Source: JAFIFT01 sp020051095
GTDB lineage: Bacteria > Pseudomonadota > Gammaproteobacteria > Legionellales > Legionellaceae
Reading direction: 5' to 3'
Assembly: GCF_964199965.1 (NCBI RefSeq)
Contig: NZ_CAXMZT010000009.1
Coordinates: 62,001-126,000 of the forward strand
Length of the DNA: 64,000 bases
Part shown: in pieces, positions 18,186 through 27,605 of the stretch
How positions within the stretch are numbered: position 1 is the stretch's first letter
How the letters are laid out: every line of letters starts with the position of its first letter
Translations under genes and position numbers: made by a program
Notes under the pieces: model-generated
Told to the model about the DNA's origin: nothing
Seen by the model: only the letters and a program-made list of their open reading frames with translations
Database searches by the model: none

Positions 18186-18629
18186 TTATGGTACAGCTTT
18201 AGATGTGGGTAAAAATTCTTTGCGTAAAAAATAAAACACCGAGTTTTTTTGAAATCCATGTCGTTCAAATTCAATGGTAAAGCCAAGTTTTTGATAAAAA
18301 CCAAGTGCTTCCCAATCCATAGTATTAACGGTGGCAAAGGTGCAGCATTTGTCCTTACCGTATTGGAAAGCTGACTCAATAAGTTTTGTCCCCAAACCTT
18401 GATTTCGAAGTGAGTCACTTACCCAGAGTTGGTCGATATAAAGACAGCCATATAGAGTACAGCCATTACAGCCGCCGACGATAGTATTGTCTTCTTCACG
18501 GATGAATAAGCTAAAAAAATCCAGAGGCTTAAATCCTTTTTTCTGGGTGGCTTGGTTCATAATAGCATCACCAAGAACCTGAATATCCTCAGGGCGTGGA
18601 TTGTTTTCAAAGATCACTTGGTAAGTCAT
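18186..18629 (-). CDS. GNAT acetyltransferase
   Basis: 147 residues. The core is IDQLWVSDSLRNQGLGTKLI, ending GFYQKLGFTIEF. It resembles the GNAT at 53996-54418 and the C-terminal half of 52989-53999 (ID/VEVLxVDExxRxQxxGxxL pattern), so the left and right arrays share ancestry. The substrate is unknown. Confidence 0.8.
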   Translation of the reverse strand: MTYQVIFENNPRPEDIQVLGDAIMNQATQKKGFKPLDFFSLFIREEDNTIVGGCNGCTLYGCLYIDQLWVSDSLRNQGLGTKLIESAFQYGKDKCCTFATVNTMDWEALGFYQKLGFTIEFERHGFQKNSVFYFLRKEFLPTSKAVP

Positions 18630-18667
18630 GACAAGATTTTCCTAAAGCAAATTAAACGATTTATTTA

Positions 18668-20464
18668 TCATGCTACAACTGGTGGAATAAACCCCTCAGC
18701 CTGCATTTGCCAAAGTTTGTAAAAATGGCCATATTGATTCTTTAATAAATTCTCCAATGAACCATCCTCAACAATTTCACCGTTAACAAAAACTAATATT
18801 CTATCCATATCTTTTAGGGTGGATAAGCGGTGGGCAATAACAATTGTAGTTTTATTAGCCATGACTTCATGCAGCGCTTCATGAATTTCGTTTTCAGTAA
18901 GTGAGTCAAGTGAGGAGGTTGCTTCATCCAGGAGCAGAATAGGGGCATTTTTAAGAAACGCTCGTGCTATGGCAATACGCTGTTTTTGCCCCCCAGATAA
19001 CTTAACCCCACGTTCTCCAACTAATGATTGATATTGTTCGGGTAAATCCATAATAAAATCATGGCAACGCGCTTTTTTTGCTGCGTCAATTACCTCTTCA
19101 TCTGTAGCACCAACCCGTGCAAACTTGATGTTTTCCATAATGGAACGATGAAATAATTCAGGCTCTTGCGGAATGGTTCCAATTTGCCTTCTTAAAGAAC
19201 CTTTAGTGACTTCTTTTATATCTTGGTCATCAATTAATATTTGGCCTGATTGTATCTCCACGAGGCGTAAAATTAATTTGATAAATGTCGATTTCCCTCC
19301 ACCGGAATAACCAACTAGTCCAACTTTTTCGCCTGGATTTATTGTAATTGTAAGGTCTTTAAACAAAGGCTTGTTGTTTTCATAATGGAATGAGACTTCA
19401 CGAAATGAAAGCTGACCTTGTGTCACTTGAAGTGGTTGTGCATTTGGTAGATCAGTAATTTCATGAGGTTGTTTAATAATACTTAACGCTTGATTGCAGG
19501 TCCCAACCACTTTGGAATAACGTTGCATCTGTTTGCCCATATCATGTATTCCCCACATAAAGGTAATTGATAAGGTCAACACTAATGCAAAATCTCCTGC
19601 ACTTACCCATCCCAGCTTAAGGCCGTAGATCAATGCAATCAGCATGGAAACAATCAAAACCGAGCCACCCAGGCCTTGCAGAAAATTTATTTTTAAATTA
19701 TACCAAGACAGTTCCCAGTCACTTTTTACGACCCGATTGAGGATAGTATCAATGTTCGAGACTTCATGAGCAATATTATCAAATAATTTGGTGCTCATGA
19801 CATTTGAAACACTATCAGAAACCGAACCTGAAAGTTGGGAGATATTTTCTGAAAATGTTCTTGAATAACGCTCAGCACCTTTTGATGCAATATAAGAAAG
19901 GAGGACAAATAACAGAGCCCACAAAAATAATATCATACTAAATATTGGATGAACTACTTGATACAGAGTTCCGCAGGCAATGATTGCGGCAAAGAGCCTT
20001 GGGTAAAACCATTCATTGGGTATGCTAATTAAAGGCTCAATATTTTCCATTAGATCAGCTATTTTTTTAGTCAAAGCGCCAGCAAATGTATTTTGGAAAA
20101 AAGTATGTGAGTGATGCAGCAAATAGCAAATTACATCCCTCTCAACAGACGATCTAATATAAGGATATAATTGCAAATTAACGTAATCATATAAGCGGAA
20201 ATTCAAATTAATAATAATGGACATTGATGCATAGATAGTCGCAGGGAGTATGATGGCAGCTATCATTTGAGTTTGATCGGCCGAATAGCGAATGACCGTA
20301 TCAATAATCACCTTTAGCAAATAAGGATTAAGGGACATTTCTATCGCCCAGACAAGAGCTGTAAGGATAAATCCAGCCAAATACCATTTTTTATGTTTTA
20401 AATAGCGCCAGACAAATGGGGTTAGTTTGTTGGGCAAATTTTTAATCTCATACATGTCTTGCAT
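18668..20464 (-). CDS. ABC exporter half-transporter (membrane plus ATPase domain)
   Basis: 598 residues. The N-terminal ~320 residues carry about six membrane helices in the type I exporter pattern. The ATPase domain has Walker A GYSGGGKSTF (about 388), signature LSGGQKQR (about 490), Walker B ILLLDEATSSLD (about 510) and an H-loop IAHRLSTL. All catalytic residues are present. A homodimer could export drugs, lipids or peptides. Position in the array suggests small-molecule efflux, which is inferred. Confidence 0.85.
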   Translation of the reverse strand: MQDMYEIKNLPNKLTPFVWRYLKHKKWYLAGFILTALVWAIEMSLNPYLLKVIIDTVIRYSADQTQMIAAIILPATIYASMSIIINLNFRLYDYVNLQLYPYIRSSVERDVICYLLHHSHTFFQNTFAGALTKKIADLMENIEPLISIPNEWFYPRLFAAIIACGTLYQVVHPIFSMILFLWALLFVLLSYIASKGAERYSRTFSENISQLSGSVSDSVSNVMSTKLFDNIAHEVSNIDTILNRVVKSDWELSWYNLKINFLQGLGGSVLIVSMLIALIYGLKLGWVSAGDFALVLTLSITFMWGIHDMGKQMQRYSKVVGTCNQALSIIKQPHEITDLPNAQPLQVTQGQLSFREVSFHYENNKPLFKDLTITINPGEKVGLVGYSGGGKSTFIKLILRLVEIQSGQILIDDQDIKEVTKGSLRRQIGTIPQEPELFHRSIMENIKFARVGATDEEVIDAAKKARCHDFIMDLPEQYQSLVGERGVKLSGGQKQRIAIARAFLKNAPILLLDEATSSLDSLTENEIHEALHEVMANKTTIVIAHRLSTLKDMDRILVFVNGEIVEDGSLENLLKNQYGHFYKLWQMQAEGFIPPVVA

Positions 20465-20523
20465 GACTTAAAAGTCCCACATAGTGCTTTGCTAATATTA
20501 GTACAAAACCCCACTTATTATTT

Positions 20524-21111
20524 TTATTTAATATTTTCATCGTCATCCTCATTCTTAACCCAATAATCGGCGGGGCCACCGCCAGGTGTTGGCCTGGTTG
20601 ATAATGGGCTTAGCTTATATGTTGATCCTTTCTCGTTGCTGCTAGATCCACTAGATTCTTTTTTTCGATTTGCAATGATGGTTTTGTTTACCGTATCAAT
20701 TAAAATTTTATCCTTAAATAGTAAGAATAAATCGTTAGCATGTACCGTATTATCGTCCTCAAATTTACAAACGACAAATAGATTGGCATCATTTTTATCA
20801 TTAAATTGAGCAATTGTTTTTCTTTCTAAAGAATCGATGGTTTTAATCATGACTTGGAAAATAAATGGGGCTGCATTATTAAAATCACCATTACCTTCCG
20901 CATATTTGGCATGGGTAATAGAAATGCTCTCTTTATTTAATTCATGCAATAGTTCATGGTCGTCATATAGTCTATAAATAACCTTTTTTCTTTCTTCATC
21001 ATTTATAGATGATTTTTTTGTCATAAAAAATCTTGCGTCATTTAATTCATTAAACTCAGCAATGAATTTTTCTTCGCCTCTGGCATAATGTTCGGTAATT
21101 TTATAGTTCAT
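20524..21111 (-). CDS. Hypothetical protein with an internal duplication
   Basis: 195 residues, no known family. Residues ~1-60 and ~70-135 look like two copies of one unit (EKFIAEFNELNDARFF against RKTIAQFNDKNDANLF, followed by similar hydrophobic strands). The tail is Ser/Gly/Pro-rich and ends in an acidic stretch (KNEDDDENIK), resembling the flexible acidic tails of Dot/Icm substrates. There are no membrane segments. An effector role is possible but unproven. Confidence 0.6.
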   Translation of the reverse strand: MNYKITEHYARGEEKFIAEFNELNDARFFMTKKSSINDEERKKVIYRLYDDHELLHELNKESISITHAKYAEGNGDFNNAAPFIFQVMIKTIDSLERKTIAQFNDKNDANLFVVCKFEDDNTVHANDLFLLFKDKILIDTVNKTIIANRKKESSGSSSNEKGSTYKLSPLSTRPTPGGGPADYWVKNEDDDENIK

Positions 21112-21235
21112 ATGACATCAAAATAAATAGTGATTTTTAATGATAGCATATTGATGTACTAGGGAAGCCAAGTAGGTTCCCTTAAGCACCGAATAGTTCT
21201 TATTTTTACCTGACCAAGAAAGTAAAGTGTCGTAT

Positions 21236-21742
21236 TTATTTTCCAATAGCATTAATAATGCTTGATACATGTTCTTCGATAGCTCCGTCATCAGAGCTGA
21301 GCGAAAAACTGGCTACTTGCTCATATAAATCATCGCGTTCCTGGCGAAGTTTATTTAGAAATGCTTTGTAGTCGGTCGTAGGTAGTAGTGGACGATTATG
21401 AGCAATTCTATCCAATTGCACATCGAGACTCACTTTCAAATAGACCACAAATTCAGAAGATAATAATTCCTGGTTTTTTTGATGACAGATGATACTATCA
21501 TCGGTCGTTACCACTATATTTTCTTTGGTTTTTTGATAAGACAAAATATCTGATAAGCATTGATGGAAGGCGTCTTCACCTTGTTTTCCAATGATTTCCA
21601 TTACGGGTCGACCTATTGAAGGAGCCAAGGCAAAATCAGCATCAATGAATTGCCAGCTCATTCTTTTTGCAAGTGCTTGGGCTAGAACGCCTTTGCCTGC
21701 TCCTGAATGACCAACGATAAAAATGCGATTGTATTTACTCAT
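21236..21742 (-). CDS. Shikimate-kinase-like P-loop protein
   Basis: 168 residues. Walker A is GHSGAGKGVL (about 11-20), then WQFIDADFAL and GKQGEDAFHQ, matching the shikimate-kinase/gluconate-kinase layout. The arginine that normally follows GE..F (shikimate contact) is histidine here, so AroK activity is unlikely. It is a clear paralogue of the next upstream gene but lacks that protein's C-terminal helix-turn-helix. Confidence 0.75.
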   Translation of the reverse strand: MSKYNRIFIVGHSGAGKGVLAQALAKRMSWQFIDADFALAPSIGRPVMEIIGKQGEDAFHQCLSDILSYQKTKENIVVTTDDSIICHQKNQELLSSEFVVYLKVSLDVQLDRIAHNRPLLPTTDYKAFLNKLRQERDDLYEQVASFSLSSDDGAIEEHVSSIINAIGK

Positions 21743-21842
21743 TTTAATATTCTCCAGATGTTGTGTTGCTATCTATTATGATACATTAAATTCTTTGCTC
21801 TATAAGCCATTGTAACTTTTCGTTTAGACCTTAGTTTCTCTA

Positions 21843-22619
21843 TCAGGGTTGATCATGATATAAAGCTATTAACTCTTTGCTTGAGGTACATCCCAGTAAC
21901 TCCATTGTTTTAGCAAGATAATCTTCTACTGTTCTATACGAAATATTCATTGTACGTGCAATTTCTTTTGCGGCTTTTCCTTGAGCCAGTAATTTAAGAC
22001 AGGCAGCTTGTTGATCGGTTAGCTGTACTGGAACATGCTCGGTTTTATGAAAAATGGTTAAGTCTTTTTTATTTAATTTTAATGGGTTAATAAAAGATTT
22101 CCTGTCTTTAATTTCTAATACTGTGTTGAGAATGCGGAGCACATGCTTTTCAAGGGCATTGTCGTCACTGCTAATAGTTAAACTTGCCACTTGGTCATAC
22201 AAACCGTCGCGTTCCTGATGAAGTCGGTCTAGAAATGACTGGAGTTCAGTATTCAGTAACAGAGGGGAAGGTTGACGAGCATTGCGCTCGATCTGGACTG
22301 GTGTGCTCACTTTCAAATTCACAACACATTCTGTTGATAGTAATTGGCGATTCTGTTCGCTGCACACAATGCTGGCATCAGTAGTTACAACAATGTGTTC
22401 TTGATTCATTAGAGTAGCTAATAGTTCAGATTGACAAGCATAGAAGCTATTTTCACCTTGTTTTCCTAAAATTTCAGTTAAGGTGCGTCCCATTCGAAAC
22501 TCTAGTCCCAGATCAGCATCGATAAACTGCCAACCTAGTTTTTCTGCCACAGTTTTTGCGACTAAAGCTTTGCCAGCACCTGGATGACCAATAATGAAAA
22601 TACGTTTATATTGACTCAT
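21843..22619 (-). CDS. Fusion: shikimate-kinase-like P-loop domain plus LuxR helix-turn-helix
   Basis: 258 residues. Residues 1-170 are a P-loop kinase-like domain (GHPGAGKALV, WQFIDADLGL, GKQGENSFYA). Residues ~195-258 are a LuxR/GerE DNA-binding domain (LTDQQAACLKLLAQGKAAKE, MNISYRTVEDYL). The usual shikimate-binding Arg after GE..F is Tyr. The layout suggests a nucleotide- or small-molecule-sensing regulator built from a kinase fold. It is first in the minus-strand array and divergent from a MerR gene. Confidence 0.75.
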   Translation of the reverse strand: MSQYKRIFIIGHPGAGKALVAKTVAEKLGWQFIDADLGLEFRMGRTLTEILGKQGENSFYACQSELLATLMNQEHIVVTTDASIVCSEQNRQLLSTECVVNLKVSTPVQIERNARQPSPLLLNTELQSFLDRLHQERDGLYDQVASLTISSDDNALEKHVLRILNTVLEIKDRKSFINPLKLNKKDLTIFHKTEHVPVQLTDQQAACLKLLAQGKAAKEIARTMNISYRTVEDYLAKTMELLGCTSSKELIALYHDQP

Positions 22620-22974
22620 GTTGTTAGCTCCTGAACTCGTTTAGCAATTTAGTATTATTTAGAAAATGATACCACCACGAAGGTCATAAATAATACAGTA
22701 TTTCTACGGTAAGCCTTTACCCTGGCCCTTTCATGAAATAGTGAACCCTCATATTGAACCCATTAAAGAATTGATCCCTAAGTCAGAAATTTGTTCAATA
22801 AATGATATTTTAAACTGTTGCATGATATTATTCCCGAGGAAACCATGGTTTTGGACTATTTTTAGTCAACATTGGTGTATATTCAACAACTACAAATTTT
22901 AAGAAAATTTTTAAATTTACTATTGACCCTGACATTATGTCATCCCCTATCCTTGATAATGACAGGAGAATTAA
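22620..22974. other. 355-base divergent promoter region
   Basis: No gene is seen. It separates the kinase/LuxR fusion gene (minus) from the MerR gene (plus) and must hold both promoters. The MerR-side promoter is recognisable (next entry). The rest is AT-rich with no clear repeat. Confidence 0.5.
22923..22954 (+). promoter_or_regulatory. MerR-type promoter/operator
   Basis: TTGACC (22923) and TATCCT (22949) are separated by 20 bases, the overlong spacer typical of MerR-activated promoters. The spacer contains the perfect dyad TGACATTATGTCA (22930-22942). AGGAG and the MerR ATG follow. A very similar element precedes the second MerR gene (25776). Confidence 0.65.
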
Positions 22975-24018
22975 ATGAAAGTATGGCATATAAAAGAAAT
23001 CAGCGAGTTAACCAAAACATCAATTCGTATGTTAAGACATTACGATAAAATTGGATTATTAGAGCCGTCTTATCGTGAGTCTAATGGTTATCGTTGTTAT
23101 ACAGCACCAGATTTGGCTAAGTTGCAGCAGATTGTTGCCTTAAAGTACTTTGGTTTTAATTTAAGTATTATAAAAAATATTCTGCAAAAACATAACAATA
23201 TCTATGCGCATCTTCAAGCACAGCAACAAGTGATTAAAAAACAATCTGATCATTTGCAGCAAGTACATAATGTGCTGGATGGAATTCTTAAACGTCTTGC
23301 TCCATCTAAGTCTCCTGATTGGAATGATTTATTACTATTAATTGAGGGGTTCAATATGACAGACAATCTGAGAGAAAAATTAAAAGATTCATGGGCTGGT
23401 AAAACATTATCAGAATCTCAATTTGAAGAATATTTATTTCTTTATGAGCAATTCCCTGAAGAATTTGCTCAAAGGGATGCCATGATTGATGAAATTAATC
23501 AAAAACTTGTAGGTGATCCTGAGGGGCCAGATGGGGAAAGAGTGGTTCTTTTTAGTCATGATTTGGCCAAAAAAATGAAACAATTTTTTACGCAAAACGT
23601 GAAACTCAGTTCAAGTTTTCTTGAAAGTATTAAATCAGGAAAGGTGACGCAACTTGAGATTACCCCAGAAGGGGCCAACTGGATAGGAAGAGCGACATTA
23701 GCGTATTGGCTGAAACGATGGAATGGACTTTATGATAAAATTGTAAACAGTCTTGCTGCGGATCCCAATGGAAAGATTGGAAAAGAATTGGCTAAAGAAT
23801 GGCGGACTATACTTGATGATTATTTTTCCGTTGGTTCTAAGGATTTCCTTAATGGAATACTCTTATGGCAAGAAACTGCAAGGCAGGACGAAGAAATTAA
23901 GTCACTAAAAACGATACCAACACCTCAGGAAATGATGAACCGGGTTCATATTAAGTTGTTGTTTAATCCACAAGCTGCAAGCTGGATTAGCCAGGCACTT
24001 GAAATGAATTCTCGATAA
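22975..24018 (+). CDS. MerR-family regulator with a long C-terminal ligand domain
   Basis: 347 residues. The N-terminal winged helix reads KTSIRMLRHYDKIGLLEPSY with NGYRCYTAPDL. A coiled-coil linker follows (to about 115), then a ~230-residue helical domain related in style to the TipAS/drug-binding group but not clearly the same family. MerR proteins twist overlong-spacer promoters on ligand binding. The operator at 22923 suggests autoregulation and possibly control of the following genes. Confidence 0.8.
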   Translation: MKVWHIKEISELTKTSIRMLRHYDKIGLLEPSYRESNGYRCYTAPDLAKLQQIVALKYFGFNLSIIKNILQKHNNIYAHLQAQQQVIKKQSDHLQQVHNVLDGILKRLAPSKSPDWNDLLLLIEGFNMTDNLREKLKDSWAGKTLSESQFEEYLFLYEQFPEEFAQRDAMIDEINQKLVGDPEGPDGERVVLFSHDLAKKMKQFFTQNVKLSSSFLESIKSGKVTQLEITPEGANWIGRATLAYWLKRWNGLYDKIVNSLAADPNGKIGKELAKEWRTILDDYFSVGSKDFLNGILLWQETARQDEEIKSLKTIPTPQEMMNRVHIKLLFNPQAASWISQALEMNSR

Positions 24019-24164
24019 ATTTTGCTTACTAGCATTAAAAAGATGAGGTGTATTATGTTTGCTAAGACTTCGAAAGATTTTATTACTCTTCCATAAAAGT
24101 GTCACTTTAATAAGGCATGGATGCCATTAAGTTGTTAGTAATTTTTAAAACATAAGGTGGTCTA

Positions 24165-24428
24165 GTGAAAATTATATATTATTTTGCTTTGCTTATAATT
24201 GGTATTTGGCTTTTTGATAAAACCTGTTTGTGGTTAGAACGTAAGGGCTGGTTGTATTATCGATTTGAGAAGCCACAGAAAGGAATTATAGGTGATGTGT
24301 TGCAAGAATTAAACGCACATCTATCACCAAGTAATCGCCATGTCGTCGAGATGAAACAAAATACGGCGAGATTTAAGAAAAGTGAAGCAGATGCACCTAG
24401 CGATCCAAACGATCATTTTTCAAATTAA
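24165..24428 (+). CDS. Small membrane-anchored protein, unknown
   Basis: 87 residues from a GTG start with AAGGTGG upstream. One N-terminal hydrophobic segment (IIYYFALLIIGIWLF) is followed by a basic/polar tail, so the protein is probably an inner-membrane anchor with a soluble tail. It lies between the MerR gene and the secreted beta-lactamase-fold gene (29 bases before it). No family recognised. Confidence 0.5.
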   Translation: MKIIYYFALLIIGIWLFDKTCLWLERKGWLYYRFEKPQKGIIGDVLQELNAHLSPSNRHVVEMKQNTARFKKSEADAPSDPNDHFSN

Positions 24429-24457
24429 ATATTAACCCAGCCACAACAGAGGTAATA

Positions 24458-25738
24458 ATGCGAGATAACCTACGAAACAAATTTGGAGTTTTTTTGATAT
24501 GTTTAACAGCTGTTTTAGGCGTTGATGTTTCTTATGCCGGATGTGGACAGAATATTAATGAAGGCATTCAAAAAATTATTGATGAAGAACGAGTAAAATA
24601 TCATATACCAGGCATTGAAGTGAGTATTAGCTGCCCTGGTGAAGATTCACCACGCGATTTTGTTAGTGGCACAACAACGTTAAATGGTGACGTTCCGATT
24701 AGGCCCGAACATTTATTTCAAATTGGCAGTGAAACAAAATCGTTTATCTCCGCAGTTATTTTACAACTTGAAGCAGAGGGGCGGTTATCCATATACGACC
24801 CGATTGGCAATTATTTAAAAAATATTCCCGAGGCCTGGCAAGACGTTACAATTCAACAATTACTGAATCACACCAGTGGTATTTTTAATTATACTGAAGT
24901 GGTTGAGTTATGGACCGCACTGATGACTAGTGATTTCAAAATGCAATTTTCCTCAGATGAGTTAATCAGCTTTGTAAAAAATAAAGAATTTAACTTCTTT
25001 CCTGGGTTGGGTTGGAGCTATTCAAACACAAACTATATTTTAGCTGGAATGGTAGTACAGGCTGTGACTGGCAAATCCATTGAAGAGGAGATTAATACTC
25101 GTTTATTGCAACCATTACATCTTTCCAATACTTATTATTATGCAGGCGCCTATAATGACGACATGCTGCAACGCATGGCACATGGTTATTCATCAATAGG
25201 ATTGTTTCCTGATGAACCAAAAGATATTACAAGTCAAAATATGTCATGGGCAAATGCGGCTGGAGCTATTGTTTCAACATCACATGATATAGCCATTTGG
25301 CTAAGGCATTTATTGACTGACGATAACCTATTATCCGCGAATCAGCGGCAAGAATTACTCAGCCTTGTTGATGTAGAAAATGGACAACCCTTGCCGTTCG
25401 AAAGCGACAAAGTGGGTTATGGTTTAGGTGTGATTAGATTTAATTTACCATCGGGTGAAATTTGGGGACATGATGGTGGCACATTTGGATTTATTTCTCA
25501 TATGTCTTGGCTTAAATGCAATGATGTGGTGATTACTGCGATCGTGAACCATGTGGATAAAAGTGAAGCAGATGGGCTTGGTAGTACGGCAATAACAATG
25601 GATTTAATTAATTTCATCCAACAGGCGGATACAACAAAGCAATGCCAGATGGGATTGATGCCAAGCAAGCGGTCTTTATCCAAGCAGCTGCAAAGTATTC
25701 GTAGTTTAGATCGACTTGTTCCGAAGCGATCACAATGA
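24458..25738 (+). CDS. Exported beta-lactamase-fold serine hydrolase (class C / PBP-like)
   Basis: 426 residues. An N-terminal signal sequence (FGVFLICLTAVLGV ... SYAG, cleavage likely near residue 27) directs it to the periplasm. The motifs are S91-E-T-K94, Y188-S-N190 and H338-D-G340. By family it could be a D-Ala-D-Ala carboxypeptidase, beta-lactamase or esterase. It sits between two MerR regulators, suggesting drug- or stress-inducible expression, which is inferred. Confidence 0.8.
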   Translation: MRDNLRNKFGVFLICLTAVLGVDVSYAGCGQNINEGIQKIIDEERVKYHIPGIEVSISCPGEDSPRDFVSGTTTLNGDVPIRPEHLFQIGSETKSFISAVILQLEAEGRLSIYDPIGNYLKNIPEAWQDVTIQQLLNHTSGIFNYTEVVELWTALMTSDFKMQFSSDELISFVKNKEFNFFPGLGWSYSNTNYILAGMVVQAVTGKSIEEEINTRLLQPLHLSNTYYYAGAYNDDMLQRMAHGYSSIGLFPDEPKDITSQNMSWANAAGAIVSTSHDIAIWLRHLLTDDNLLSANQRQELLSLVDVENGQPLPFESDKVGYGLGVIRFNLPSGEIWGHDGGTFGFISHMSWLKCNDVVITAIVNHVDKSEADGLGSTAITMDLINFIQQADTTKQCQMGLMPSKRSLSKQLQSIRSLDRLVPKRSQ

Positions 25739-25775
25739 TCGCTTTAACAAGATTTTAAAAAATTGATTTTACCTA

Positions 25776-25806
25776 TTGACCTTAACGTTACGTAATCCCT
25801 TATCGT
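25776..25806 (+). promoter_or_regulatory. Second MerR-type promoter/operator
   Basis: TTGACC (25776-25781) and TATCGT (25801-25806) are separated by 19 bases, with an imperfect dyad TAACGTTACGTAA between. Aligned with 22923, the shared pattern is TTGACCYTRACRTTAYGTMA followed by TCCC. The two regulators may cross-control each other. Confidence 0.6.
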
Positions 25807-25833
25807 GTATTTGGTCAGTTAGAGGAACTTAAA

Positions 25834-26596
25834 ATGTCTTACACGGTAAATAAATTAGCGAAATTGTCAGGTGTAAGCTCACGCACTCTTCGTTTTTATG
25901 ACGAGATTGGTTTATTAAAGCCTGCCTTCTATGGCGAGAACCAATATCGTTATTATGAAGAAGAGCAACTTTTGATGCTTCAGCAAATTTTGTTTTTTCC
26001 GTGAATTGGGTTTTCCTCTCAGTGACATACAGCGGATTATCAGTAGCGATGACTTCAATAAAATTGAAGCCTTGAATACTCATAAATCCATTCTTCAATC
26101 CAGTCTTGAGCGAACCGAAACACTCATCAAGACGATTGATAAAACCATTTCACATCTAAGAGGTAAATTAATCATGCGTGACGCAGAAATGTATGATGGC
26201 TTTGATCCAAACAAACAACAAGAACATGAAAAATACATGGTTAATACCGGTATAATTACTCAACAGCAAATTGATGACAGTTGGAACAATGTACGGCATT
26301 GGAAGAAAGATAATTGGGAACAATTTAAGCAAGAAGGCGAACAGTTAAATCAAGAGCTTGCTAAGGCGATGAGCAATCATCTTAAACCAGCTGATATAGA
26401 AGTTCAGGCTTTAATTCAAAGGCATTATTCCTGGGTAAAAAATTTTTGGACTCCAACAAAAGAGAGTTACATGGGACTGGCTCAAATGTACCTAGATCAT
26501 CCTGATTATCGAGAGTTTTATAATAAATATCATCCAAACTTGGTTGAATATTTAATTGAAGCAATGGGGGTATTTGCTGAACGTAAACTCTCTTAA
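25834..26596 (+). pseudogene. MerR/TipAS-type regulator split by a frameshift
   Basis: The ATG at 25834 opens a MerR helix-turn-helix (SGVSSRTLRFYDEIGLLKPA) that stops at 26002-26004. Removing one T from the T6 run at about 25993-25998 restores QILFFRELGFPLSDIQRI and the frame that runs to 26596. The second part is a clear TipAS drug-binding domain (MYDGFDPNKQQEHEKYM, WVKNFWTPTKESYMGL). It could be a pseudogene, slippage-dependent expression or a sequencing error in a homopolymer. Confidence 0.75.
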
Positions 26597-26605
26597 TAGT
26601 GAGAA

Positions 26606-26640
26606 CCTGCCATGTGTTATCATGGCGGGATTATTTTCCC
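26606..26640 (+). terminator. Intrinsic terminator after the MerR/TipAS gene
   Basis: CCTGCCATG pairs with CATGGCGGG (one G-T pair) across a 6-base loop and is followed by ATTATTTT. It lies 10 bases past the TipAS stop, which supports the later ATG at 26662 for the next gene. Confidence 0.65.
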
Positions 26641-26661
26641 AAGATTTACTGGTGTACAATC

Positions 26662-27549
26662 ATGAGCAATAAGATAGCCAATGATAATTTGTCCATTAAA
26701 TTAAACGATGGTAGACAGCTAGGCTTCGCGGAATATGGTGATACTAATGGTCAACCCATTTTCTATTTCCATGGTTTTCCTGGGAGCAGACTTGAAGCAG
26801 GTCATCTTCATGATATAGCCGCTTCTAATCGATATCGACTGATTGGTATTGATAGGCCAGGCATGGGATTATCTTCCATTGATATAAAACGAAGCATTAC
26901 TTCATGGGTGGCGGATGTTGAGGCTTTTGCAGATTCTTTAGGTATTGAGAAATTTTCAATCCTAGGGCACTCGGGTGGAGCACCCTTTGTTGCTGCATGT
27001 GCCTATATGATACCTCACAGACTAAACGGTGCTGCCATTGTTTCAGGAATGGCGCCTTTTGAGAATCCTGAGTCACAAGTCTGTTTGGCGTGGGGACAAC
27101 GGATAGCTAATCATATGATCAAAGCCATGCCATGGCTTGCGTTAGTAATGATGAAGTTAACCGCCATGATGCTTAAGAATTCCAGTAGTATGATGAAGCA
27201 GATGCTCAAACAACTGCCGGAAATCGACCAAAACGTTTTTCATGACCCTGCTAATAGCAAAGCAATTATTGGCGCAACCCTTGAAGCCTTTAGAAATGGA
27301 GTCGGTGGAGCTTCTCAAGAAATGAAGTTACTTTTAAAGCCATGGGGATTTGATTTGGAAAACATCAAGTATCCGATATCCATTTGGCAGGGGGCTTTAG
27401 ATAAACAAGTACCGGCGTCTCATGGAACTATTTTTGCAAATTTAATACCTAATGCTCAGTTGAAATTATTTGAACATGAGGGGCACCATTCTTTGATACG
27501 AAATCATGGTGAGAAAATTTTGCAAACTATTTGTTCGGGAATAGATTGA
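26662..27549 (+). CDS. Alpha/beta hydrolase
   Basis: 295 residues from ATG 26662. An upstream GTG at 26599 would place the terminator hairpin inside the gene. It has an oxyanion HGFPGS, nucleophile elbow GHSGGAPF (Ser about residue 100) and a late His in HEGHHSL near the C-terminus. The acid is probably the Asp of QGALDKQVP. There is no signal peptide. Relatives include esterases, haloperoxidase-like and lipase-like enzymes. The substrate is unknown. Confidence 0.8.
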   Translation: MSNKIANDNLSIKLNDGRQLGFAEYGDTNGQPIFYFHGFPGSRLEAGHLHDIAASNRYRLIGIDRPGMGLSSIDIKRSITSWVADVEAFADSLGIEKFSILGHSGGAPFVAACAYMIPHRLNGAAIVSGMAPFENPESQVCLAWGQRIANHMIKAMPWLALVMMKLTAMMLKNSSSMMKQMLKQLPEIDQNVFHDPANSKAIIGATLEAFRNGVGGASQEMKLLLKPWGFDLENIKYPISIWQGALDKQVPASHGTIFANLIPNAQLKLFEHEGHHSLIRNHGEKILQTICSGID

Positions 27550-27605
27550 CTCTAATGCGTAATATACGAATTGCTTTATTTTTAAATTTTAGGAGTTATT
27601 GAAAT

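Noticed and set aside
18107..18418. 103-residue minus-strand open frame
   Set aside because: It is out of frame with, and mostly inside, the GNAT gene at 18186-18629 and shows no protein-like motif.
21236..22619. Housekeeping shikimate kinases (aroK)
   Set aside because: The shikimate-binding Arg after GE..F is His or Tyr, one copy carries a LuxR domain, and both lie in element cargo.
26599..26661. Extended N-terminus of the alpha/beta hydrolase
   Set aside because: This stretch contains a clear terminator hairpin. The ATG at 26662 begins the conserved hydrolase sequence.
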